Positions 1-7,718 of a stretch of 64,000 bases of DNA are shown piece by piece. The notes beneath the pieces were generated by a model. The model worked only from the letters and a program-made list of their open reading frames with translations, searched no databases and was not told the origin of the DNA. The stretch comes from JBFELO01 sp041552055 (GTDB lineage Bacteria; Acidobacteriota; Thermoanaerobaculia; Thermoanaerobaculales; Sulfomarinibacteraceae). Each line of letters opens with the position of its first letter. The first letter of the stretch is position 1. The position numbers were made by a program, and so were the translations under genes. The DNA is taken from contig JBFELO010000003.1 in assembly GCA_041552055.1 (NCBI GenBank), positions 26,302 to 90,301 on the forward strand, read 5' to 3'.

Positions 1-569
1 CACCGACGCGTGAGAATGCCTGGACGCTGCTCAACGAGTTCACCGACAACCCGAGTCTTCTCAAGCATGCGCTCGCGGTCGAGGCGGCGATGGCAGCCTA
101 TGCCCGGCGCTTCGGCGAGGACGAGGAGGTGTGGCGCGCCATCGGTCTGATTCACGACTTCGACTACCAGCAGAATCCGACCCAGGGAACCCACCTGCAC
201 GTGGGAACTCGGATTCTCCGCGAGCGAGGCTGGCCCGAGGAATGGGTGCGCACGGTGGCCTCCCACGCGGACTACATGGGAGTGCCGCGCGACACCGTTG
301 CGGCCAAGGCCCTATTTGCCGTGGACGAGCTCACAGGATTCCTGACCGCCTGCGCACTGGTGCGGCCGGACAGGGCGATATCCGAGGTCAAGGTGAAGTC
401 GGTCAAGAAGAAGCTCAAGGACAAGGCGTTCGCGAGGGGGGTCAATCGCGAGGATGTCCGCCTCGGTGCCGAGGAGCTGGGAGTGGAACTGGGCGAGCAC
501 ATCGAGTTCGTGCGCGATGCCATGGCGACGATCGCGGATGAGCTCGAGCTGCCGCCGCGCGATAGGTGA
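1..569 (+). CDS. HD-domain metal-dependent phosphohydrolase, 5' partial
   Basis: The frame is open from the left edge (in frame from base 3), so the gene begins outside the window; 188 residues are visible. An internal ATG at 90 is not needed as a start because coding continues upstream of it. The HD-superfamily ligands are in order: His in LLKHALAV, the His-Asp doublet in GLIHDFDY, His in VASHADYMG, and a later Asp in FAVDELTGF. The C-terminal third is charged and helical. HD proteins of this small single-domain type hydrolyse phosphate esters or nucleotides; the substrate cannot be told from sequence. The gene ends at TGA 567-569 and faces serS across a gap holding hairpin repeat copy 1. 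Confidence 0.8.
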   Translation, partial: PTRENAWTLLNEFTDNPSLLKHALAVEAAMAAYARRFGEDEEVWRAIGLIHDFDYQQNPTQGTHLHVGTRILRERGWPEEWVRTVASHADYMGVPRDTVAAKALFAVDELTGFLTACALVRPDRAISEVKVKSVKKKLKDKAFARGVNREDVRLGAEELGVELGEHIEFVRDAMATIADELELPPRDR

Positions 570-612
570 TAGCGCGCCTCCGAGCGCTTCGCTCGACTCG
601 GGGGGAGTGGTT

Positions 613-684
613 GTATCCGTCTCCGTATCCGTGCCCCGCACACCGTACGGAACTGTGGGAGGATTCGGATACGGAAACGGATGC
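613..684. repeat. Hexamer-unit hairpin repeat, copy 1
   Basis: The left arm 613-631 (units of the form TATCCG/TCTCCG) pairs with the right arm 666-684 (GGATACGGAAACGG core) over 19 bp with one mismatch (one G-T pair included), leaving a 34-nt loop. It lies between the convergent HD-protein gene and serS. No U-tract follows either arm, so it is not a classical intrinsic terminator. Further copies with the same unit lie near 11.67, 16.1, 26.6, 50.1 and 55.0 kb. Confidence 0.85.
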
Positions 685-750
685 GGGGCGACGCGAAGCG
701 GTTTGGGTGGTGCCGTTTCACCCGATCAGTCGCCCGAGGAAGGACCCTGG

Positions 751-2040
751 TCAGGTGGCGGCGGGTTCGATGGCCTCGAGACCGTGCATGTAGGGTCTGA
801 GAACCTCGGGTACGACCACCGTTCCGTCCTTCTGCTGGTAATTCTCGAGGATTGCGACCGCGGTGCGGCCGATCGCGAGGGCAGAGCCGTTGAGGGTGTG
901 GACAAGCCGTGTCTTGCCGCCGTTGACGGGCTGATAACGGATCCGTGCCCGGCGTGCCTGAAAGTCGGAGCAGTTGGAGCACGAGGAGATCTCGCGATAG
1001 CAGCCGAGCGCCGGCAGCCAGACCTCCAGGTCGTAGGTCTTGGCGGCCGAGAAGCCGAGGTCCCCCGTGCTCAGTGTCACCACGCGGTACGGTAGGCCGA
1101 GCTCCTTCAGCAGTGCTTCGGCGTGTCCGGTGAGCTCCTCCAGCTGGTCCCACGACGAGGAGGGTGTCGCGAACTGCACCAGCTCGACCTTGTGGAACTG
1201 GTGCAGGCGGATCAGACCGCGCACGTCCTTGCCGTAGGATCCCGCCTCGGCGCGGAAGCAGGGCGTGAACGCGGTGTAGCGCAGGGGGAGCCGGTCCTCG
1301 GCCAACGTCTCGTCGCGGTGCAGGTTGGTGACCGGCACCTCGGCGGTCGGAATCAGGTACGAGTCGGTGCCCTCGATGTGGAACAGGTCGTCACCGAACT
1401 TCGGCAGTTGGCCGGTTCCGAGCAGGGCGGACGAGTTCACGAGGTAGGGAGGCAGCACCTCGGTGTAGCCGAAGCGCGTGGTGTTGACGTCGATCATCCA
1501 GCTGATGAGTGCCCGCTCGAGGGCCGCTCCCGAGCCCTGGAGCACGGCGTACCGTGCACCCGCGATCTTGGCCGCCCGTTCAAAGTCGACGATGCCGAGG
1601 GCCGGACCGAGATCCCAGTGGGCCCGCGGTTCGAAGTCGAACGTCGGCGGCTCGCCCCAAACTCGCTCGACTCGGTTGGCCTGCTCGTCGGCACCCGACG
1701 GGACCGATTCGTGGATCAGGTTGGGGAAGCTGAGTTCGAGCTCGTTGAGCGCCTGCTCGAGCGCTTTCGAGCGCTCCTCCAGGGTTTTGATCTCCTCTCC
1801 CACGGCGGACATCTCGGCCTTCAGAGCGTCGGCCTCGTCGCCGCGGCCGGCCTGATAGAGGGTGCCGATCTTCTTCGAGCCCGCGTTCCGGCGTGACCGC
1901 AGCTCATCGCCGCGCGCCACCAGGGCCCGCCAGTCCTCGTCCACCTGGAGCAACTGGTCCAGCGGCGCATCGGTGCGGCGGGCCTCCAGCATCGAGCGGA
2001 TGCGGTCGGCGTCTGTACGGAACAGCTCACGGGGCAGCAC
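751..2040 (-). CDS. serS: Serine--tRNA ligase
   Basis: Class II synthetase that charges tRNA-Ser (and tRNA-Sec; selB is nearby). An N-terminal two-helix coiled-coil arm spans about residues 25-105. Motif 2 is at TPCFRAEAGSYGKDVRGL and motif 3 at NGSALAIGRTAVAILENYQQ. I chose the GTG at 2040 (protein beginning MLPRELFRTD) because a GAGAGG-type ribosome site precedes it and it gives 429 aa, the usual length; the frame is open further upstream to 2103, but those residues do not look like SerRS. It is last in a minus-strand set after the deoxynucleoside kinase and PanD-like genes. Two tRNA-Ser genes lie at 11.9-12.1 kb. Confidence 0.95.
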   Translation of the reverse strand: MLPRELFRTDADRIRSMLEARRTDAPLDQLLQVDEDWRALVARGDELRSRRNAGSKKIGTLYQAGRGDEADALKAEMSAVGEEIKTLEERSKALEQALNELELSFPNLIHESVPSGADEQANRVERVWGEPPTFDFEPRAHWDLGPALGIVDFERAAKIAGARYAVLQGSGAALERALISWMIDVNTTRFGYTEVLPPYLVNSSALLGTGQLPKFGDDLFHIEGTDSYLIPTAEVPVTNLHRDETLAEDRLPLRYTAFTPCFRAEAGSYGKDVRGLIRLHQFHKVELVQFATPSSSWDQLEELTGHAEALLKELGLPYRVVTLSTGDLGFSAAKTYDLEVWLPALGCYREISSCSNCSDFQARRARIRYQPVNGGKTRLVHTLNGSALAIGRTAVAILENYQQKDGTVVVPEVLRPYMHGLEAIEPAAT

Positions 2041-2115
2041 GGGAACCTCTCGGCGGGAGACTATAGCCCGAAGTGGTGGCTGCGGGCCAGCCGCCGGCTC
2101 CACAACCCACCGCGC

Positions 2116-2499
2116 TCACCGATCGTCGACCAGGCCGAGGTCGAGCACGTCGACAACGCCGTTGTCCCCGTCGACCGCCACAATGCGGGCCCGGACGGTG
2201 GCCAGCTCGGCACGGTCCGCGTGGGCCCAGGCGGTGACCGTGACCTGCTCGCCATCGGTGACGAGGGCGACCGCAGAGCCGTCGAGTCTGAGCGTTCCGC
2301 TGCCGCTGGGACCCCGCAGCAGGAACGCGGTGGTGGTCCAGGCGTTGTCCGCTGCGCGCACCTCGACGCGTTCCAGGCGGTCGAGGTCGGCAGCGTCGAG
2401 CAGGTCGGCGTCGACGGTCAGGGACGGGGTGCCGCGACGGTCGCCCGCCGAGACGGAACCTCCCACGATCAGCGCCCTGAGAAAGGTGCGCGTGAGCAT
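2116..2499 (-). CDS. PanD-like protein (divergent aspartate 1-decarboxylase homologue)
   Basis: 127 aa. The double-psi barrel pattern of PanD is recognisable: MLTRTFLRA at the start, SLTVDADLLDAADL, then GSGTLRLDGSAVALVTDGEQVTVTAWA and VDGDNG near the end. True PanD makes beta-alanine for pantothenate after self-cleavage between Gly24 and Ser25. Here that site reads TPSLTVD, so Pro replaces the Gly. The usual Lys9 is not at its place (RTFLRALIV), and the Arg/Tyr pair of the RF-TY motif is replaced in NAWTTTAFLL. Decarboxylase activity is therefore doubtful. Its ATG shares bases with the kinase stop (TGATG, 2497-2501), so the two are translationally coupled. In related genomes this kinase often neighbours pan genes, which supports the homology. 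Confidence 0.65.
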   Translation of the reverse strand: MLTRTFLRALIVGGSVSAGDRRGTPSLTVDADLLDAADLDRLERVEVRAADNAWTTTAFLLRGPSGSGTLRLDGSAVALVTDGEQVTVTAWAHADRAELATVRARIVAVDGDNGVVDVLDLGLVDDR

Positions 2500-3191
2500 C
2501 AGGTGTCCGTGTCGGCAGGCGGGCTGGCAAGGGGGGTGGTGCGCTGTGGGCTGATCGGGACGTACACCTGGGTGCCGCGACGACAGCGCACGATCTGATC
2601 GACGAGAGCCTCGAGGTCGGCCGGATTGTGGACGAAGTCGATATCGTCGGTGTTGACCACGAGCAGAGGCGTCTGGCGGTAGTGGAAGAAGTAATAGGAG
2701 TACGCGTCACCGAGGCGTTCGAGGTAGGAGGGGTCGATCGCCTTTTCGAAGTCGCGACCTCGGCGCTGAATTCTCTCGAGGAGAACCGGGATCGACGCCT
2801 GCATGTAGATCACGAGGTCCGGTTTCGGAACCTCTTGCTCGAGCACCGGGTAGAGCTTCTCGTACACCCGGAGATCGTTGTCCTCGAGGTTGAGGTAGGC
2901 GAAGATCCGATCCTTCGGAAAGCTGTAATCGGCCAGGACCAACCGCTGGAACAGATTCATCTGCTTGATCTCTCGCTGCTGTTGGAAGCGGGACAGCAGG
3001 AAATAGATCTGGACCTGGAAGGCGGCTCCCGGACGGCCCTCGTAGAATGCGGGCAGGAACGGGTTGGTGATGTCCTCCAGCACCATGACGCCTTCGGAGC
3101 GGTCGGCCAGCAACTGGACCAGCGAGGTCTTGCCGACACCGATCGGACCTTCGACGGCGATGTGACGGAAGGGGATCTTGATCGTGCTCAT
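2499..3191 (-). CDS. Deoxynucleoside kinase (dCK/dGK family)
   Basis: 230 aa; phosphorylates deoxynucleosides with ATP for salvage. The P-loop GPIGVGKTS is at residues 15-23, a catalytic acidic residue is in VLEDITNPF, the DYSFPKDRIFA segment stands where relatives have the E/D-R-S motif, and the LID arginines are in ERIQRRGRDFE. A 30-residue polar tail (QRTTPLASPPADTDT) extends past the usual end. The first of the minus-strand trio with the PanD-like gene and serS. The exact base preference cannot be read from the sequence. Confidence 0.88.
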   Translation of the reverse strand: MSTIKIPFRHIAVEGPIGVGKTSLVQLLADRSEGVMVLEDITNPFLPAFYEGRPGAAFQVQIYFLLSRFQQQREIKQMNLFQRLVLADYSFPKDRIFAYLNLEDNDLRVYEKLYPVLEQEVPKPDLVIYMQASIPVLLERIQRRGRDFEKAIDPSYLERLGDAYSYYFFHYRQTPLLVVNTDDIDFVHNPADLEALVDQIVRCRRGTQVYVPISPQRTTPLASPPADTDT

Positions 3192-3270
3192 CCGGTACGG
3201 CGCATCTTAGTACACCGGCGAGCCGCTGCGCCAGCGGGCCAGCCCTACCTCGTACCCGGGATGAGCACGG

Positions 3271-4152
3271 TCACCAGCCGCCGGCCTTCGCGGCAACGAA
3301 CAGCAGGCACATCGCGATGGACAACGCCCCGTTGGCGGTGAAGAAGGCGGCGTCGACGGCCCCCAAGTCGTCGTGCGTCACCAGCCGGTGCTGCCAGACG
3401 AGCAGCGCCCCGGCGGTCAGAACTGCCGCCGCGCGCAGCCCGCCGCCGCCGGCCATCGCTGCAAAGACCGCAAATCCGACGATCGCACCTCCGTGGAACA
3501 GGCGTGCGACGGCGAGCGAGCGTTGGCCGCCCACCACGGCCGGCAACGACCGGAGATCGTGTGCACGGTCGAAAATCTCGTCCTGCAGCGAGTAGATCAC
3601 GTCGAAACCCGCGACCCACAGGGTGACCGCCGCGGCCAGGACGAGCGGCGGGAAGTCCAGCCGGGAGGTCACTGCGATCCAGGCTCCGATCGGCGCGAAG
3701 CCGAGCGCGAGGCCGAGCCAGAGATGGGCTGCAGCGGTGAACCGCTTGGCGTACGAGTAGCCGAGCAGCACCGCGAGCGTCGGTGGCGCCAGCAGCATAC
3801 AGGTCCGATTGAGCATTGCAGCCGCCACCACGAAGGTGGCGGCCGCCACGGCGGTGACGCCCCAAGCGAACCGTCGGTCCAACCGGCTCGCCGGCAGCGA
3901 CCGGCCCGAGGTGCGTGGGTTGGCGGCGTCGATCTCGTGATCTGCGAGCCGGTTGAACGCCATCGCGGCAGTGCGGGCCGAGACCATGGCCACGACGACC
4001 CAGAGCCACACCCAGGGGGTCGGCCACCCGGAATCGGCAGCCGTGATCAACGAGATCACCGCGAACGGAAGTGCGAAGACGGAGTGTTTGAAGGCGACCA
4101 TGTCCGCGGCCTCGCGCAGCTCCGCTGCCGTTCGCGATACTACCCCCGCCAC
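3271..4152 (-). CDS. UbiA-family prenyltransferase (MqnP/UbiA type)
   Basis: 293 aa, about eight membrane segments. It carries both Asp-rich motifs of the family: NRLADHEIDAANPRTSGR (NxxxDxxxD) in the first half and YSLQDEIFDRAHD in the second; these bind the Mg-polyprenyl diphosphate. It attaches a polyprenyl tail to an aromatic acid in quinone synthesis. The partner UbiX overlaps its GTG start by 13 bp. This UbiA/UbiX pairing is typical of the futalosine menaquinone route (MqnP) as well as of ubiquinone synthesis; with a UbiE/MenG-type methyltransferase at 24.8 kb, menaquinone is the more likely product (inference). Confidence 0.88.
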   Translation of the reverse strand: MAGVVSRTAAELREAADMVAFKHSVFALPFAVISLITAADSGWPTPWVWLWVVVAMVSARTAAMAFNRLADHEIDAANPRTSGRSLPASRLDRRFAWGVTAVAAATFVVAAAMLNRTCMLLAPPTLAVLLGYSYAKRFTAAAHLWLGLALGFAPIGAWIAVTSRLDFPPLVLAAAVTLWVAGFDVIYSLQDEIFDRAHDLRSLPAVVGGQRSLAVARLFHGGAIVGFAVFAAMAGGGGLRAAAVLTAGALLVWQHRLVTHDDLGAVDAAFFTANGALSIAMCLLFVAAKAGGW

Positions 4153-4757
4153 CGCAAGTCCTCTCGATCGCTGGGGATTTGGAGCAGGTCCAGCAGGCGT
4201 ACGCAGTAGTGGTCGATGAAGGTGCGCAGCGCGCTAGTGTCGTCAGGGGAGAGGTAGAAGGCTGGCAACGGCGGCACGATGTGGGCTCCTGCACGGGCCA
4301 GCGTCAGAAGGTTGGCGAGCAGGATCGACGACATGGGTGTTTCGCGGATTCCGATGACGAGCGGCCAGCGCTGCTTGAGGGCGACATCCGCGACCCGCTG
4401 AGCGAGCCCGCGGGAGATACCGTTGGCCAATGAACCCGCCATGCCTGCCGAGCAGGGCAGCAGGACCACTCCTGTCAGCGGGTGAGACCCGGACGCGATC
4501 GGCGACATGAGATTGGAGTCCGACCAGGGTCTGATCCGTTCGCGCAGAGGCTCTGCCACGTCGATGTGATCTCGGAAGCCGCGGGCCGAACCCCACTCGA
4601 GTCCCAGTTCGTGCGCCAGGACCTTGCCGGCGGCTCCGGTGACCACGACGTGCAGAACGTCGACGGTGTCGGTCTCGAGCGCCGTCGCGGCAAACCGTTG
4701 GGCGAGGACCATGCCGGAGGCGCCGGAGATCACGAGTGCCAGTTCGCGGCTGTTCAT
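4140..4757 (-). CDS. ubiX: UbiX-family flavin prenyltransferase
   Basis: 205 aa, the family's usual size. The FMN site begins at SGASGMVLAQRF, and the long conserved C-terminal half includes PCSAGMAGSLANG, LVIGIRETPMSS and PPLPAFY. UbiX prenylates FMN to make the cofactor of UbiD-type decarboxylases; no ubiD lies in this window. It overlaps the downstream ubiA by 13 bp, so one transcript is likely. Its upstream region holds a perfect palindrome (4829-4843) and a TATACT-like -10 on the minus strand. Confidence 0.92.
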   Translation of the reverse strand: MNSRELALVISGASGMVLAQRFAATALETDTVDVLHVVVTGAAGKVLAHELGLEWGSARGFRDHIDVAEPLRERIRPWSDSNLMSPIASGSHPLTGVVLLPCSAGMAGSLANGISRGLAQRVADVALKQRWPLVIGIRETPMSSILLANLLTLARAGAHIVPPLPAFYLSPDDTSALRTFIDHYCVRLLDLLQIPSDREDLRWRG

Positions 4758-4828
4758 GCTGAGTCGTCTCCTGAAGTGTGATGCGCGCGAGGAGAAGGTC
4801 GGGCGTGTCCGGCCCAGCAGTATAGCAG

Positions 4829-4843
4829 CCTGTCACTGACAGG
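4829..4843. promoter_or_regulatory. Perfect 7-1-7 palindrome upstream of ubiX
   Basis: CCTGTCACTGACAGG is an exact inverted repeat around one central base. It sits 72-86 bp before the ubiX start and directly beside a TATACT-like minus-strand -10 (AGTATA on the plus strand at 4819-4824). Placement and symmetry suggest a dimeric repressor site; no regulator gene is adjacent, so the binding protein is unknown. Confidence 0.4.
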
Positions 4844-4976
4844 GAATCTTGACACCAATTCGTACCGCGGTGTTCGCCGTTGAGTGTCATGTTTTTCTCC
4901 AGGTTGGGGCGGGGCGTGATCGGAGTCGAAGAGCACAAATCATTGTAATCAAATGTTTTACTGTGATAACGGGACG

Positions 4977-4991
4977 TGGCACGGCAGTTGC
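4977..4991 (+). promoter_or_regulatory. Sigma-54 (-24/-12) promoter for the comEA-like gene
   Basis: TGGCACGGCAGTTGC matches the sigma-54 consensus TGGCACG-N4-TTGC at every fixed base, with correct spacing between the -24 GG (4978-4979) and the -12 GC (4990-4991). Transcription should start near 5002, about 90 nt before the ATG at 5094. The upstream 100 bp is AT-rich relative to the rest (TGTAATCAAATGTTTTACTG), fitting activator or IHF binding. The gap 4758-5093 otherwise holds only the palindrome at 4829. Confidence 0.8.
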
Positions 4992-5093
4992 GAGGGTGGC
5001 TGGCACTCAACGCGGGGAGGTGCCTATGGAGAGTCGTTGAAGGGGGTGATGGGGTGCTCTGACAAGGATCTCAAGAAGAGAAGGGAGGGGTTC

Positions 5094-5435
5094 ATGAAAC
5101 GTCGCGTGATGGGCGCCATGCTGGTGCTGCTGGCGGCCGCGGCCGTGGTGGTCGCGGCCGAAGGCGGCAGCTCCAAGGGCGTGGTCAACATCAACACCGC
5201 GAGTGAGCAGCAGCTGCAGCTGTTGCCGCGGGTCGGCCCGGCGCTGGCCTCGAGGATCATCGAGTTCCGCGAGACCAACGGACCGTTCAAGCGAGTCGAA
5301 GAGCTGGTGGCGGTTCGGGGGATCGGCGAGAAGTCGCTGGAGCAGCTGCGCCCATACGTGGTGACCAAGGGGGACACGACCCTCAAGGAGAAAGTCAGTC
5401 TGTCCCGGACCTCGGGGAACAGGACCAAGAGTTAA
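5094..5435 (+). CDS. ComEA-like helix-hairpin-helix protein, exported
   Basis: 113 aa. The ATG at 5094 follows a strong GGGAGGGG ribosome site and begins a signal peptide (MKRRVMGAMLVLLAAAAVVVAA). The mature part is the ComEA HhH pair: VNINTASEQQLQLLPRVGPA, then GPFKRVEELVAVRGIGEKSLEQLRPYV. ComEA-type domains bind double-stranded DNA in the periplasm during uptake. The frame is open 47 codons upstream, but that part lacks a ribosome site and would lie across the sigma-54 promoter. A prepilin-like gene follows 62 bp downstream, so both belong to pilus/transformation machinery. Confidence 0.88.
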   Translation: MKRRVMGAMLVLLAAAAVVVAAEGGSSKGVVNINTASEQQLQLLPRVGPALASRIIEFRETNGPFKRVEELVAVRGIGEKSLEQLRPYVVTKGDTTLKEKVSLSRTSGNRTKS

Positions 5436-5462
5436 CCAACGATGACGGCAGCGTGGACGGGA

Positions 5463-5482
5463 GGCGGCCCTTCGGGGCCGCC
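5463..5482 (+). terminator. UUCG-capped GC hairpin between comEA-like gene and pseudopilin
   Basis: GGCGGCCC and GGGCCGCC form a perfect 8-bp stem closed by the very stable TTCG tetraloop. Only a weak T-run (CTCTT) follows, and the pseudopilin ribosome site begins a few bases later (GGAGGTG, 5488-5494). It may be a partial terminator or an mRNA stabiliser that sets the ratio of the two products. Confidence 0.5.
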
Positions 5483-5497
5483 CTCTTGGAGGTGTAG

Positions 5498-6109
5498 ATG
5501 ACGCACCGTGGGCAGGGGGCGGCCGGCCACACCCTGGTGGAGATAATGGTCGTGATGATGCTGCTCGCAATGCTGGCGGCGGTCTCCGTTCCCGCCCTGG
5601 AGGAGGCCCGCCGAGCCGCGGCCTTGCAGGCCGTCGCGGGCAGACTGTTCGGCCTCATGGTGCGCTGTCGTGCAGTCGCCGTCATGAGGGGTCGAGCCAC
5701 GTCGTTGGTATTCGAGCGCACGAGCGACACGATGTGGCGTTGCTTCATCGCGGAGGACGGAGATCGGGATGGAGTCAACCGGGATGATCTGCGGCGGGGG
5801 CGTGATCGGGTGCTCGGCGACGTGTTGCACCTCGACGGTCGGGCGGCGGGTCTCGGAATTCTGTCCGGTACCGTCGTGCCTGACCCGAGCGGCCGCGGGC
5901 GGTTGAGGGGCGACCCGGACGATCCGGTCCGGGCCGGACGCGGCGACATCATCACCTTCACCCCGGCGCGCACCGCGACACCGAGTTCGGTCTACCTGAC
6001 CGACCACCACAACCGGATGCGGGTGCTCCGGGTGTACGGAGCGACCGGGCGGGTGTACTCCCTGGTGTGGCGCAAGAGCTGGCCCGAATGGCGCAGAACC
6101 GGGCTGTGA
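5498..6109 (+). CDS. Type IV prepilin-like protein (GspH/FimT-type minor pseudopilin)
   Basis: 203 aa. Near the N-terminus a class III prepilin leader ends at Gly, followed by HTLVEIMVVMMLLAMLAAVS: Glu at +5 and a long hydrophobic helix as in pilins, with His rather than the usual Phe at +1. The rest is hydrophilic with short beta-rich stretches, as in GspH/FimT proteins. The ATG has a GGAGGTG ribosome site. It lies downstream of the comEA-like gene, probably under the same sigma-54 promoter, and is expected in the inner membrane or as a minor pilus-tip subunit. Confidence 0.8.
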   Translation: MTHRGQGAAGHTLVEIMVVMMLLAMLAAVSVPALEEARRAAALQAVAGRLFGLMVRCRAVAVMRGRATSLVFERTSDTMWRCFIAEDGDRDGVNRDDLRRGRDRVLGDVLHLDGRAAGLGILSGTVVPDPSGRGRLRGDPDDPVRAGRGDIITFTPARTATPSSVYLTDHHNRMRVLRVYGATGRVYSLVWRKSWPEWRRTGL

Positions 6110-6123
6110 TCACGGGCGGCGAG

Positions 6124-6161
6124 CAAACGCTCTGAACGTCGAGGCGACGTCGGCCCGTTTG
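6124..6161. terminator. Nested hairpin between convergent pseudopilin and nucleotidyltransferase genes
   Basis: CAAACG (6124-6129) pairs with CGTTTG (6156-6161), and inside it ACGTCG (6136-6141) pairs with CGACGT (6145-6150). The structure fills the 53-bp gap between two convergent genes and ends with T-rich sequence on the plus strand (GTTTGTTC), so it can serve as a bidirectional terminator. Confidence 0.45.
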
Positions 6162-6162
6162 T

Positions 6163-7122
6163 TCAGCAGGAGGGGGAAGCTCGCATCTCCTCGATGATGG
6201 TCTCGCCGACCGAGGCTTCGATCGCTCCCAGAAGCACCGACCGCACGACACGCGCACCTTCGCGGACGGCTGCACCCTCGGCGACCACCGACTCCGTAAT
6301 CTCGGTGTCCTCGTGGATCCGGCTGTGGCGGCCGACGTAGGCGGCACGGAGCCGTGCCGACCGGGCCACCTCTGCCGTGGGATCAACCACCCTCTCGGCG
6401 CCGAGGAGGCGGAGCACGGCGGACAAGTAGTCCTCCGGCGTGCCGATTTCCCGCCAATCGCCGGCCACGACCGCGCCACCGAGTCTGCCCTCGGCGAGAG
6501 CCGGCCACCAGATCCGATCCGGAGTCTCGCACGGGGTCGCCGGAATGGTGTCGAGGGCTTGGCGCGACACCACCATCAAACCGGGGTAGACGAACGGCCG
6601 CTCCCCGGACCGAGGGATGCCCGGCGCCAGAATGCCGGCGACCAGCCCCCCGGGCCCGAGGTAGACCCGAGACCAGCGACTGGGGTCGGGGTGCGGCATG
6701 AGGCCGAGGGTCACCAGATCCTCGCCGCTGGCGTGGCGGTCGAGCATGGGCTGCAGCGTCGAGTCGAGGAGTCCGTCACCGTTGATGACCAGCACCGGTC
6801 CGCGATCGTCGAGCAAGCCGCGATCGCGCGCCAGAGCGAGACCGCCCGCGGTACCCATCAGCTCGCGTTCGGGCGACAGCTCGAGGTCGATGCCGGGCAA
6901 TGTGACCTCGCCGAGGGCGCATCTCATGTGGTCTGGGAGATGCCAGCAGTTGACGACGATCCGGCGAACCCCCGCGGCGACGGCGAGCCGTACGGCCGAG
7001 GCGACGACGCGACCTCCGGGGAGGGGAAGTGCCGGTTTCGGAACCGCATCGGACAGTGGGCGCATGCGGAGACCGCGGCCGGCGGCTAGCACCATGGCGA
7101 TGCGCGGCGGCTCGGCCGTCAT
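6163..7122 (-). CDS. Sugar-phosphate nucleotidyltransferase (NDP-sugar pyrophosphorylase)
   Basis: 319 aa from the ATG at 7122, where MVLAAGRGLRMRPLSD and PKPALPL form the GxGxRxxP...PKP nucleotide-binding signature right after the start. The central part follows the GT-A-like fold with NGDGLLDS (metal Asp). The C-terminus (about residues 225-300) reads as left-handed beta-helix repeats (TAEVARSARLRAAYVGRHS). It couples a sugar-1-phosphate to an NTP for polysaccharide or glycoprotein precursors; mannose-1-P guanylyltransferase-like proteins are closest by pattern, but the substrate is not certain. The start overlaps the CYTH gene stop (ATGA). Confidence 0.85.
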   Translation of the reverse strand: MTAEPPRIAMVLAAGRGLRMRPLSDAVPKPALPLPGGRVVASAVRLAVAAGVRRIVVNCWHLPDHMRCALGEVTLPGIDLELSPERELMGTAGGLALARDRGLLDDRGPVLVINGDGLLDSTLQPMLDRHASGEDLVTLGLMPHPDPSRWSRVYLGPGGLVAGILAPGIPRSGERPFVYPGLMVVSRQALDTIPATPCETPDRIWWPALAEGRLGGAVVAGDWREIGTPEDYLSAVLRLLGAERVVDPTAEVARSARLRAAYVGRHSRIHEDTEITESVVAEGAAVREGARVVRSVLLGAIEASVGETIIEEMRASPSC

Positions 7123-7682
7123 GTGGGGAACACCATGTCGGCCGGGAGCCCGAGCTCCGGTCGTGCACTGCGGTACTGCTGCCACAGGCTGACGTACGAG
7201 CCGGGCACCGCGCTCAGGGGATCGAGTCCGAGCATTCTGGCGACGCCGTAGAGTTCGCGGGGCATGCCCTCGATCTCGACGTAGTCGCCCATGGGGGTGT
7301 GATCCAGGGTCACCGTGACATCGTCGACGAGCCAGATCTCGCGGTCCTTCTCGTACCGTACGGTGATTCGGAGGCCCAGGCGGCCGAGAATCGCCGCCGC
7401 CGACTCGCCGTCGGAGACCTCCATTTCGATCTCGTCGCGTTCCTTGATCGCGCCCCGATAGCTCGCCGCACCTTTGAAGGTGACGAGGTGTCGATCCGCC
7501 ACGGCTCGGAGCCGGAGCACGTGTCCGCCGGACGCCAAGCGCCCGTCGTGGGTGTCGAACAGCAGGTTGACCTCACGCTGGGTGGGTTGGACAAGCTGGG
7601 CGTCCGTCGTCCGGAGCCGATGGCGTACCGACCCGAGGTCCTGCACCGGGATCTTGAGTTCGCTCTCGATGGTCACCGACAC
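7119..7682 (-). CDS. CYTH-domain protein (triphosphate-tunnel metalloenzyme)
   Basis: 187 aa starting from GTG at 7682. The N-terminal ExExK signature is present as ESELK (residues 6-10), and the barrel strands carry the expected charged residues (LRLRAV, LVTFKG, RDEIEMEVSD, IWLVDDVTVTLDHTPMGDYVEIEG). CYTH enzymes hydrolyse inorganic or nucleoside triphosphates or, in some bacteria, make cAMP (CyaB). The coupling to a nucleotidyltransferase gene (ATGA overlap) favours a phosphohydrolase, but this is inference. The divergent neighbour selB begins 36 bp away. Confidence 0.85.
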   Translation of the reverse strand: MSVTIESELKIPVQDLGSVRHRLRTTDAQLVQPTQREVNLLFDTHDGRLASGGHVLRLRAVADRHLVTFKGAASYRGAIKERDEIEMEVSDGESAAAILGRLGLRITVRYEKDREIWLVDDVTVTLDHTPMGDYVEIEGMPRELYGVARMLGLDPLSAVPGSYVSLWQQYRSARPELGLPADMVFPT

Positions 7683-7718
7683 AGCTTACCGGGTTTGCGA
7701 GCGGTGTACCATGGCGCC

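Noticed and set aside
7029..7718. 230-codon upstream extension of selB
   Set aside because: It is antisense to the CYTH gene and lacks any family resemblance; SelB starts at its G domain at 7719.
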